NCBI RefSeq assembly: GCF_937127095.1
Contig: NZ_CAKZLP010000060.1
Coordinates: 1 to 64,000 of the forward strand
Source: an uncultured Amphritea sp.
GTDB taxonomy: Bacteria; Pseudomonadota; Gammaproteobacteria; Pseudomonadales; Balneatricaceae
Direction: 5' to 3'
Length of the DNA stretch: 64,000 nt
Position 1 is the first letter of the stretch. Every line of letters begins with the position of its first letter. Shown here one piece after another: positions 18,492 through 25,628 of this stretch. The notes beneath the pieces were generated by a model. That model was not told the origin of the DNA. It worked only from the letters and a program-made list of their open reading frames with translations, and did no database searches. The position numbers and the translations under genes were made by a program.

Positions 18492-18518
18492 TAAAAAAGC
18501 CCTGCGAGGCAGGGCTTT
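18492..18518 (-). terminator. Terminator of gltX
   Basis: A 9-bp stem (AAGCCCTGC / GCAGGGCTT) with a GAG loop lies 20 bp past the gltX stop, with six T on the minus strand and four T on the plus strand, so it may work in both directions. Confidence 0.85.
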
Positions 18519-18538
18519 TCGTGTACAGAGGAGCCTGA

Positions 18539-20032
18539 TCAGTTCAGGGTTTCAGCCAGCGCGCGGTACTCTTTTTCCCAGACTTTTGCTTCTTTCTTAG
18601 ACGGGCCACCGACGACGCCCTGTGCATGACGTACCCGGGCACGGCTCATGTCCGCACCGAGGATCTGCATGGAATCCACTACCGAGACACTGGCACTGGT
18701 GCCGGCGATAGCGACAAACAGCGGAAACAGGAAGTCGCGAACTTTATAGCCCATCGCGTCACCCAGCGCTTTACACTGGGCAAACAGGTGGTCTTTATTC
18801 CAGTTCTGCTCAGTGTCCAGCATCCAGGATGCAAACTGCAGGATGCGGCGGATATCGTCTTTCTGCAGGCTCTTGTGGGTAAAGCTCTCTTCAGTGATCG
18901 GCAGCATACCGGAGAGCAGAAAACCCGCCACGGGCGCCACATCGGAGAACTTCTCCACCCGCTGTTTGATCAGCGGAATAATCTGCATCAGATATTCCGG
19001 GTTCAGCGCCCACTGCTGGAACGCCGCAGCAAACTGCTCATCAGTCAGCTCTTCACGAATCCACAGACCGTTCAGCCAGCTGAGTTTTTCCTGATCGAAA
19101 ATAGGGCCGCCCAGGGAGACACGGTTGATATCGAAGTTTTCGATCATCTCTTCAATCGAGAACTTCTCACGCTCATCGGGCATCGACCAGCCCATGCGCG
19201 CCAGATAGTTGATCAGTGCTTCGGCCATATAGCCCATGCGCTGATAGTAGATGATGCTGGTCGGGTTCTTACGCTTGGACAGTTTTGACTTGTCCGGGTT
19301 ACGCAGCAGCGGCATATGACACAGCTTAGGCATCTCCCAGCCGAAATAGCTGTAGAGCAACTGATGCTTAGGCGCAGAGTTGATCCACTCTTCACCGCGC
19401 AGTACGTGGGTGATCTCCATCAGGTGATCGTCGACCACGTTAGCCAGGTGGTAAGTCGGCATGCCATCGGATTTCATCAGAATCTGGCAATCAACCTGGG
19501 CCCAGTCCACTTCGATAGATCCACGCAGCATGTCGTCAAAGACGCAGACGCCCTCTTCCGGCACTTTCATGCGCACAACATAGGGTTCACCCGCCGCTTC
19601 ACGCTTCGCCACTTCATCAGCTGGCAGTGCCAGATCGCTCTCTTTCAGCGCGCTTTGCAGGCCCTGTTCACGACGCTGATTACGCAGCTGATCCAGCTCC
19701 TCTGCGGTACGGTAGCATTTAAAGGCACTACCGTTGTCCAGCAGAATCTGGGTGTACTTCGCATAGATCTCGCCCCGTTCGCTTTGACGGTAAGGGCCAT
19801 GAGGACCCGGCTTGTCCGGGCCTTCCGCCCATTCCACCCCCAGCCAGCGCAATGAATCCAGAATCATCTGTTCAGATTCAGCGGTGCTGCGGGTCTGATC
19901 GGTATCTTCAATACGCAGGATAAACTCGCCACCGTGCTGACGGGCGAAAGCCATATTGAACAGGGCGATGTAGGCGGTGCCTACGTGCGGATCACCGGTT
20001 GGAGACGGTGCGATACGGGTACGTACGGTCAT
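18539..20032 (-). CDS. gltX: Glutamate--tRNA ligase
   Basis: Charges tRNA-Glu with glutamate in the cytosol. The 497-residue class I synthetase begins [20 protein letters not shown], which contains the HIGH-box equivalent. The KMSKS-type loop reads [10 protein letters not shown] (about 255). The C-terminal anticodon-binding domain runs from about 330. Length and order match the bacterial family. It is a single transcription unit ended by the 18492 terminator and forms the conserved backbone next to the tRNA-bounded island. A housekeeping gene with no oddities. Confidence 0.97.
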   Translation of the reverse strand: MTVRTRIAPSPTGDPHVGTAYIALFNMAFARQHGGEFILRIEDTDQTRSTAESEQMILDSLRWLGVEWAEGPDKPGPHGPYRQSERGEIYAKYTQILLDNGSAFKCYRTAEELDQLRNQRREQGLQSALKESDLALPADEVAKREAAGEPYVVRMKVPEEGVCVFDDMLRGSIEVDWAQVDCQILMKSDGMPTYHLANVVDDHLMEITHVLRGEEWINSAPKHQLLYSYFGWEMPKLCHMPLLRNPDKSKLSKRKNPTSIIYYQRMGYMAEALINYLARMGWSMPDEREKFSIEEMIENFDINRVSLGGPIFDQEKLSWLNGLWIREELTDEQFAAAFQQWALNPEYLMQIIPLIKQRVEKFSDVAPVAGFLLSGMLPITEESFTHKSLQKDDIRRILQFASWMLDTEQNWNKDHLFAQCKALGDAMGYKVRDFLFPLFVAIAGTSASVSVVDSMQILGADMSRARVRHAQGVVGGPSKKEAKVWEKEYRALAETLN

Positions 20033-20219
20033 CAGAAAATATGCATCCAGACTGATTAAAAGGAAGTTACAACGGAATTGCTGCGCATTATACCTGCTCG
20101 ACTGGTATGCGCCTACCGTAATCAGTGTTCTCGGTTATCGATGTAAACAGCCCGGCAAGCAGCCTTCTGTTTTGTGCCATCAGAGCGCAGAGCAGCGCAC
20201 TGCCCCCCAAAAGCAGCAC

Positions 20220-20239
20220 CGTTAAAGTGCACTTTAACG
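20220..20239. promoter_or_regulatory. Perfect 20-bp palindrome upstream of the nitrate transporter operon
   Basis: CGTTAAAGTGCACTTTAACG is a perfect palindrome about 70 bp upstream of the sigma-54 promoter candidate of the nitrate transporter genes. It has no T-run and so is more likely a protein-binding site than a terminator. It is not a standard NtrC site (GCAC-N5-GGTGC); the protein that binds it is unknown. Confidence 0.45.
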
Positions 20240-20305
20240 ATCCAGATTGAGATTATTTTAAACCGTTAAATTTTAACCCACTGTTTTATATAATCTTTAT
20301 AAACA

Positions 20306-20322
20306 GCGGCATGTTATCTGCT
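20306..20322 (+). promoter_or_regulatory. Sigma-54 promoter candidate of the nitrate transporter operon
   Basis: GCGGCATGTTATCTGCT has the invariant GG (20308-20309) and GC (20320-20321) separated by 10 bp, and GGCAT and TGCT agree with the -24/-12 consensus. Transcription would begin near 20333, giving a leader of about 135 nt. A sigma-70-like TATAAT also occurs at 20289-20294 without a good -35 box. Confidence 0.55.
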
Positions 20323-20385
20323 TTAAGGTTGGCAACAAAAACAATTTTCAGGAATCGGCTGTTGCCGGTTTCACACATGACAACG

Positions 20386-20436
20386 ACGTCTGCTCTTACC
20401 GATAGTTTTATCGGCAGGGGCAGGCGTTTTTTTTTT
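20386..20436 (+). terminator. Leader terminator (attenuator) before the nitrate transporter genes
   Basis: A 19-bp stem (three G-U pairs, one A-C mismatch) with a 4-nt loop is followed directly by ten T, and ends 31 bp before the nrtA ATG. It lies inside the presumed transcript, so it must be overcome for expression. In known nas operons this is done by ANTAR-domain antiterminators (NasR, or NasT released from NasS by nitrate). An upstream GGCAACA...TGTTGCC stem (20331-20366) may be part of the antitermination structure. Confidence 0.8.
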
Positions 20437-20467
20437 GAGCTTTTTACGCAAATCCAGGAGCCACACT

Positions 20468-21877
20468 ATGACTCACACACTGCTTTCTAACATGATAAAG
20501 CGCCGCACACTGCTGCAAAACGTGGTTAAAACCTTGGGGGCGGTTGCGGTCGGCAGCCTGCTGACGCTGAGTTCTGCCCAGGCAACCGTGGGCGAACCGG
20601 AAAAAGAGGAGCTGAAGTTCGGCTTTATTAAACTGACCGATATGGCCCCCCTCGCCATCGCCTATGAAAAAGGTTACTTCGAGGATGAAGGCCTCTATGT
20701 GCAGCTGGAAGCTCAGGCAAACTGGAAAGTGCTGCTGGACCGGGTGATTGATGGTCAGCTGGATGGCGCACACATGCTGGCAGGCCAGCCGCTGGGGGCA
20801 ACCATCGGTTTCGGTACTCAGGCACATATCATTACCGCGTTCAGTATGGACCTGAACGGCAACGCCATTACTGTTTCTAACGACATCTGGGAACAGATGA
20901 AACCCTATGTGGATAAAGATGCCGATGGCAAGCCGGTGCATCCAATCAAAGCGGACGCGCTGAAGCCGGTGGTTGACGCTTATAAAGCCCAGGGCAAGCC
21001 TTTCAAAATGGGCATGGTGTTTCCGGTATCCACCCATAACTACGAGCTGCGTTACTGGCTGGCCGCCGGTGGTATCCACCCCGGTTATTATGCGCCAATG
21101 CGCGGCGATACGGCCGGACAGATCGATGCGGATGCTCTGCTCTCTGTGACGCCGCCACCGCAGATGCCCTCCACCATGGAAGCCGGAACTATTTTCGGCT
21201 ATTGCGTTGGCGAGCCCTGGAACCAGCAGGCGGTGTTTAAAGGCATCGGTGTACCGGTCATCACCGATTATGAGATCTGGAAAGACAACCCTGAGAAAGT
21301 GTTTGGCGTATCCAAAGCCTGGGCTGACCAGTATCCCAACACCCACATCCGCGTGGTTAAAGCGATGATCCGCGCAGCCAAATGGCTGGATGACAACAAC
21401 AACGGCAACCGCCCTGAAGCGGTCGACATTCTCTCCCGTCCGGAATATGTCGGTGCGGATTACGATGTTATCGCCAACTCCATGACCGGTACCTTTGAAT
21501 ATGAGAAGGGTGATAAGCGCGAAGTCCCTGACTTCAACGTCTTCTTCCGTCACAACGCCACCTACCCTTACTACTCAGACGCTATCTGGTATCTGACCCA
21601 GATGCGCCGCTGGGGCCAGATCGCTGAGCCCAAGTCTGATGAGTGGTTTATGGAAACCGCGAAAAAGGTTTACCGTCCGGACATCTATGCGATAGCGGCC
21701 CAGGAACTGATTGCTGAGGGTAAGCTGAAGGCCAGTGAGTTCCCTGATTTTGCCACTGAAACCGGCTTCAAGACACCGCAGACCGGGTTTATTGATGGCG
21801 TGACCTACGACGGCCATCAGCCGAATGATTACCTGACTAAATTTAAGATCGGCCTGAAACCTGATAGTAAAATTTAA
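20468..21877 (+). CDS. nrtA: Nitrate ABC transporter, substrate-binding protein (NrtA/NasF)
   Basis: Periplasmic receptor that delivers nitrate (or nitrite) to the NrtB/NrtC transporter. After an N-terminal export signal with a twin-arginine-like KRRTLLQ and a hydrophobic stretch ending SAQA, the mature protein shows the CmpA/NrtA fold: [21 protein letters not shown], then [15 protein letters not shown] and [14 protein letters not shown]. The ATG at 20468, preceded by CCAGGAG, is preferred over the TTG of the ORF track, which falls in the terminator tract. It is the first gene of a three-gene transport operon, expressed behind a leader terminator. Confidence 0.93.
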   Translation: MTHTLLSNMIKRRTLLQNVVKTLGAVAVGSLLTLSSAQATVGEPEKEELKFGFIKLTDMAPLAIAYEKGYFEDEGLYVQLEAQANWKVLLDRVIDGQLDGAHMLAGQPLGATIGFGTQAHIITAFSMDLNGNAITVSNDIWEQMKPYVDKDADGKPVHPIKADALKPVVDAYKAQGKPFKMGMVFPVSTHNYELRYWLAAGGIHPGYYAPMRGDTAGQIDADALLSVTPPPQMPSTMEAGTIFGYCVGEPWNQQAVFKGIGVPVITDYEIWKDNPEKVFGVSKAWADQYPNTHIRVVKAMIRAAKWLDDNNNGNRPEAVDILSRPEYVGADYDVIANSMTGTFEYEKGDKREVPDFNVFFRHNATYPYYSDAIWYLTQMRRWGQIAEPKSDEWFMETAKKVYRPDIYAIAAQELIAEGKLKASEFPDFATETGFKTPQTGFIDGVTYDGHQPNDYLTKFKIGLKPDSKI

Positions 21878-21949
21878 AGTACGGCGCGGGCATTCCTGCA
21901 TACGCTGAGTGCCCGTCTACAGCATCAACGCCCCCGAAAGAAAACCAAA

Positions 21950-21969
21950 GGGTCGCGGGTGAGCGACCC
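21950..21969 (+). other. Intercistronic hairpin between nrtA and nrtB
   Basis: A 7-bp stem (GGGTCGC / GCGACCC, 6-nt loop) lies just before the nrtB ribosome site. A second possible stem (CGGGCA...TGCCCG) lies at about 21888-21916. There is no T-run, so these are more likely RNA-stability or spacing structures that favour the abundant binding protein than terminators. Confidence 0.45.
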
Positions 21970-21983
21970 GTTGGAGAGTAATT

Positions 21984-22967
21984 ATGAGTAGCATCGCACT
22001 GAAACTGTTAAAGCCATTAGGCTTACCCGATAAGCTGAATCTGGCGTCCCTGATCAAAGCGCTGGTCGTGCCTATGAGCGGTATTCTGATCTTCCTGTTT
22101 ATCTGGAATGTCGGTGCCCGGAATATCCATACCTCACTGGGGGAGTTTCCTGGCCCCACACAGGTATATGAGCAGGGCCTTAACCTGCTGGATGAACATA
22201 ACAGAGAGCGTCAGAAAGAGGCAGACTTCTACCAGCGCCAGGATGATCGCAATGCTAAAAAGCTGGAGAAAAACCCCGAGGCAGAGATCAAAATTCGTGG
22301 ATATACCGGCAAAGCGACCTTTATCGATCAGATCGGCACCAGCCTGATCACGGTGTTAGCGGGCTTTTTTGCAGCATCACTGATCGCTATCCCGGCGGGC
22401 ATTGTGATAGGCCTGAATAAAACTCTCTACAGTGCTTTTAACCCGGTGATTCAACTGTTCAAACCAGTGTCCCCACTGGCCTGGTTACCCCTGGTGACGA
22501 TGGTGGTCAGTGCCGTATATGTCAGTGATGATCCGATGTTTGCGAAATCCTTTATTACCTCACTGATCACCGTTTCGCTGTGCTGCCTCTGGCCCACTCT
22601 GCTGAACACTGCTGTCGGTGTCTCTACCATCAGCGCCGACCTCAACAATGTCAGTAAGGTGCTGCGGCTGTCGTGGTTAACCCATGTGATCAAGATTGTT
22701 ATCCCCTCCGCTATCCCGATGATTTTCACCGGTCTGCGGCTGTCACTGGGGATCGCCTGGATGGTGCTGATCGCCGCCGAGATGCTGGCGCAAAACCCGG
22801 GGCTGGGTAAGTTTGTCTGGGATGAGTTCCAGAACGGCAGTTCCAACTCACTGGGACGTATTATGGTGGCGGTGCTGGTGATCGGCCTGATCGGTTTTAT
22901 GCTCGACCGCATCATGCTGATGCTGCAAAAGAAAGTCTCCTGGGATAAGACCCAGGAATTACGTTAA
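21984..22967 (+). CDS. nrtB: Nitrate ABC transporter, permease (NrtB/NasE)
   Basis: Inner-membrane permease of the nitrate importer, 327 residues. One N-terminal membrane segment (about 25-45) is followed by a long charged periplasmic stretch (about 60-105). Five or so membrane segments follow in the BPD_transp_1 domain, including the coupling loop region around NTAVGVSTISADLNNVSKVLRLS. The ATG has GGAGAG upstream. It lies 107 bp after nrtA, separated by hairpins, and 18 bp before the ATPase gene. Length agrees with proteobacterial NasE-type permeases. Confidence 0.92.
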   Translation: MSSIALKLLKPLGLPDKLNLASLIKALVVPMSGILIFLFIWNVGARNIHTSLGEFPGPTQVYEQGLNLLDEHNRERQKEADFYQRQDDRNAKKLEKNPEAEIKIRGYTGKATFIDQIGTSLITVLAGFFAASLIAIPAGIVIGLNKTLYSAFNPVIQLFKPVSPLAWLPLVTMVVSAVYVSDDPMFAKSFITSLITVSLCCLWPTLLNTAVGVSTISADLNNVSKVLRLSWLTHVIKIVIPSAIPMIFTGLRLSLGIAWMVLIAAEMLAQNPGLGKFVWDEFQNGSSNSLGRIMVAVLVIGLIGFMLDRIMLMLQKKVSWDKTQELR

Positions 22968-22985
22968 CCGGTAAGGAGAAAGATC

Positions 22986-23885
22986 ATGGCAACTAAAACA
23001 CATCTGGAGCTTACCGGTGTCGATATCGATTTTCCGACGCCCAGCGGCCCGTTCAAGGCACTGAGCAATGTTAACCTGAAGATCGAACGGGGCGAGTTTG
23101 TCTCCCTGATCGGTCATTCCGGTTGTGGTAAATCCACCGTACTGAATATCGTTGCCGGTTTGTATCAGGCCACCCAGGGCGGCGTGCTGTTAGATGGCAA
23201 AGAGGTGAATGAGCCCGGTCCGGAACGGGCCGTGGTGTTTCAGAACCACTCCCTGCTACCCTGGCTGACCGCGTATGAGAACGTTGAACTGGCGGTAAAG
23301 CAGGTCTTTAAAAACAGCAAATCCAAAGCGGAGATGAAGGAGTGGATCGAGCACAACCTGCATCTGGTGCATATGGATCATGCGATGCATAAACGCCCGG
23401 ATGAGATCTCCGGCGGGATGAAACAGCGGGTGGGTATCGCCCGGGCGCTGGCGATGGAACCCACCGTGATGCTGATGGATGAACCGTTCGGCGCGCTGGA
23501 CGCCCTCACCCGTGCGCACCTGCAGGACTCGCTGATGGAGATTCAGGCCGACCTGAATAACACCGTGATTATGATCACCCACGATGTTGACGAGGCAGTA
23601 TTGTTATCTGATCGCATCGTGATGATGACCAACGGCCCGGCGGCCACGGTGGGTGAGATACTTGAGGTGAAACTGGAACGCCCACGACATCGTCTGGCGC
23701 TGGCGGATGATCCTGAATATAACCACTATCGCGCTGCGGTTTTGAGCTTCCTCTATGAGAAACAGAGAAAGCCGGTTGAAGGCAATGCAGCTCCGGTGGC
23801 AACGGACACGAAGCAGAACTCAGTTGCAGCGACCGCAGAGGAAACCGCGGCAAAGACGGTGCTTGCGGATGAACAGGCCGCCTGA
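22986..23885 (+). CDS. nasD: Nitrate ABC transporter, ATP-binding protein (NrtD/NasD)
   Basis: Cytoplasmic ATPase that powers nitrate import. Walker A GHSGCGKST (about 43), Q-loop VFQNHSLLPW (about 87), signature SGGMKQRVGIARALA (about 140) and Walker B MLMDEPFGALDALT (about 161), with the switch His in ITHDVDEA. It carries a low-complexity alanine-rich tail (about 265-299) and no regulatory NrtA-like domain, so it is the NrtD/NasD rather than the cyanobacterial NrtC type. Ends the transport operon, before a strong terminator. Confidence 0.93.
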   Translation: MATKTHLELTGVDIDFPTPSGPFKALSNVNLKIERGEFVSLIGHSGCGKSTVLNIVAGLYQATQGGVLLDGKEVNEPGPERAVVFQNHSLLPWLTAYENVELAVKQVFKNSKSKAEMKEWIEHNLHLVHMDHAMHKRPDEISGGMKQRVGIARALAMEPTVMLMDEPFGALDALTRAHLQDSLMEIQADLNNTVIMITHDVDEAVLLSDRIVMMTNGPAATVGEILEVKLERPRHRLALADDPEYNHYRAAVLSFLYEKQRKPVEGNAAPVATDTKQNSVAATAEETAAKTVLADEQAA

Positions 23886-23910
23886 CTAAAACGCTTTGAT
23901 GATCAATTTC

Positions 23911-23937
23911 AGCCCGGCAACTGCCGGGCTTTTTTTC
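23911..23937 (+). terminator. Terminator of the nitrate transporter operon
   Basis: The stem AGCCCGGC / GCCGGGCT with loop AACT is followed by seven T, 25 bp past the transporter ATPase stop codon. Confidence 0.9.
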
Positions 23938-23962
23938 GACTGGCTGTTTACTGCACTTATCT

Positions 23963-23990
23963 CGTTCCCACGCTCCTGCGTGGGAATGCA
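23963..23990. repeat. REP-like hairpin (TTCCCACGC...GCGTGGGAA)
   Basis: A 9-bp perfect stem with a TCCT loop inside CGTTCCCACGCTCCTGCGTG, a motif I know as a frequent intergenic repeat in gammaproteobacteria. It lies between the transport and reductase operons. Only one copy was seen in the window. Confidence 0.55.
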
Positions 23991-24124
23991 TACGCCCCCT
24001 GAAGTTACCTTTCTGTGCACACAAAGCAACAATCGCCCCAACACAGTGCAATAAACCGGGGGGATTTGATTAGAAAAACAACTTAAATAAATTAACATAT
24101 TGATTTATATATGATTTTAAATTT

Positions 24125-24142
24125 CAGGCACACTCCCTGCTA
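24125..24142 (+). promoter_or_regulatory. Sigma-54 promoter candidate of the nitrate/nitrite reductase operon
   Basis: CAGGCACACTCCCTGCTA contains GG (24127-24128) and GC (24139-24140) 10 bp apart, with GGCAC and TGCT as in the -24/-12 consensus. Start of transcription would be near 24152. The transcript would begin with a 9-bp hairpin (GAGAGCCTA...TAGGCTTCTC, 24149-24170). Confidence 0.6.
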
Positions 24143-24186
24143 TATACAGAGAGCCTATCTTAGGCTTCTCATATTTTTTGGACAAT

Positions 24187-24243
24187 GGTGTTCATCCTCC
24201 AGTACTTCGCACTCGTACTGGTCGGTGAATGCCATTTTTTTTT
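24187..24243 (+). terminator. Leader terminator (attenuator) before the nitrate/nitrite reductase genes
   Basis: A 19-bp interrupted stem (17 pairs including three G-U, one 2-bp internal mismatch) with a 9-nt loop is followed after one base by nine T, only 11 bp before the start codon. It mirrors the leader terminator at 20386, which argues for shared antitermination control of both halves of the nitrate pathway. Confidence 0.75.
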
Positions 24244-24254
24244 GGATTTTTTTT

Positions 24255-25628
24255 ATGCCCAAAGCAGATCTTATCATTATCGGTAACGGCATGGCCTGCG
24301 GTCGGTTGCTGGACGAGATTCTGAAGCGTGATGCGGATCGCTTCCGCATCACCGTCTTCGGCGCCGAAGGCTACGCCAACTACAACCGCATTATGTTATC
24401 TCCGGTACTTGCCGGTGAGATCACCGCAGAACAGATTGTCACGCACTCAGAGCAGTGGTATCGGGATAATCAGATTACCCTGCACAGTGACGATCCGGTG
24501 ATTGAGATTGATGCAGAAAACCGGACGCTGACCTGTCAGAGCGGCCGCCTGTTCAGCTATGACGCACTGGTATTAGCCACCGGCTCTGAGCCGATCATTC
24601 CTCCGGCGGCCCGCAACTGTGATCTGGACGGCATCCTCAGTTTCCGTAATCTGGCAGATATTGACCGGATTATGCAGAAAGTCAGTCAGATTCGTCATGC
24701 AACGGTGGTCGGTGGCGGATTACTCGGTCTTGAAGCCGCCTGGGGACTGCGTCAACAGGGGCTGGAAGTCACCGTCATTCATCGTGGCGGCTGGTTGCTA
24801 AACCGGCAGCTAGACCCGGCAGCTGGAGAGTTGTTAAAGCAGTCACTGGAATCACGGGGTATCCGCTTCCACCTCAATGCTGAAATCCACCAGTTTGATA
24901 CTAACCCGACAATATCTTCTGATGAGAGCTCTGCCCTGCGGTCCGCAGGCTCAAAAAGCAAAGCATCTCCACCCCCTAAAACCCTGCAGAAAATCACCCT
25001 CAGCGACGGCACGGTGATCAACACCGGGCTCGCCGTGATCGCCATCGGTATCTCCCCCAACCACCAGCTGGCAAAGATCAGCGGACTCGATTGCGACAGA
25101 GGGATTCTGGTTAATGACCGGATGCAGAGTTCTCATCAGAATATATATGCCCTGGGCGAATGCACCCAGTTTGGCAACCATACCTTTGGCCTGGTCGCCC
25201 CCCTGTGGGATCAGGCTGCGGTACTGGCTGACCAGCTGTGTCTGACAAACGATAGCCGCTTCAGTGTCCAGCCCTGCGCCACCAAACTGAAGGTGTCCGG
25301 CATCGACCTGTTTTCTGCTGGCGAGTTTCTTGACTCCCCTGAGACTGAATCGGTGGTCTGTCAGGACAGCAGCAGCGGTGTTTACCGCAAACTTATTTTC
25401 CGCAACCAGGTACTCACCGGTGCTGTGCTTTATGGCGCAGTTAACGACGGTAACTGGTATTTCGAACTGATTCAGCAGTCGCAGCAAATACAACATCTGA
25501 GCCCGGACCTTATTTTTGGCCGACGCTATTGCGACGCTGAATTAATCACCCCATTCACCCCTGCCGGTGTCGAAGAGATCCAGACTTCAGCACCTGAATT
25601 ACGTCTGGCAACAGGAGCAACCCTATGA
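24255..25628 (+). CDS. FAD/NAD-dependent reductase, electron-transfer subunit of assimilatory nitrate reductase (NasC-like)
   Basis: Probably passes electrons from NADH to the nitrate reductase. Rossmann FAD site IIIGNGMACGRLLDEI at the N-terminus; second dinucleotide site VVGGGLLGLEAAWGLR at about 150; FAD-ribityl contact NIYALGECTQF at about 300. The fold is that of the NirB N-terminal half and of Klebsiella NasC, but without a BFD-type 2Fe-2S domain. The ATG at 24255 is chosen because the longer track ORF runs back through the leader terminator. The stop overlaps nirB by four bases (ATGA). It could instead feed NirB. Confidence 0.8.
   Translation: MPKADLIIIGNGMACGRLLDEILKRDADRFRITVFGAEGYANYNRIMLSPVLAGEITAEQIVTHSEQWYRDNQITLHSDDPVIEIDAENRTLTCQSGRLFSYDALVLATGSEPIIPPAARNCDLDGILSFRNLADIDRIMQKVSQIRHATVVGGGLLGLEAAWGLRQQGLEVTVIHRGGWLLNRQLDPAAGELLKQSLESRGIRFHLNAEIHQFDTNPTISSDESSALRSAGSKSKASPPPKTLQKITLSDGTVINTGLAVIAIGISPNHQLAKISGLDCDRGILVNDRMQSSHQNIYALGECTQFGNHTFGLVAPLWDQAAVLADQLCLTNDSRFSVQPCATKLKVSGIDLFSAGEFLDSPETESVVCQDSSSGVYRKLIFRNQVLTGAVLYGAVNDGNWYFELIQQSQQIQHLSPDLIFGRRYCDAELITPFTPAGVEEIQTSAPELRLATGATL

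Noticed and set aside
20231-20294. Sigma-70 promoter around TATAAT 20289
   Set aside because: The -35 region is poor (TTAAAT) and the GG-N10-GC site just downstream fits nas regulation better; not excluded.
20444-21553. 369-residue ORF antisense to nrtA
   Set aside because: A shadow of a GC-rich gene; nrtA has clear family motifs and the antisense ORF has none.
24111-24254. Long N-terminal extension of the reductase subunit in the ORF track
   Set aside because: It would be translated from the sigma-54 promoter and attenuator sequence; the FAD site starts right after the ATG at 24255.
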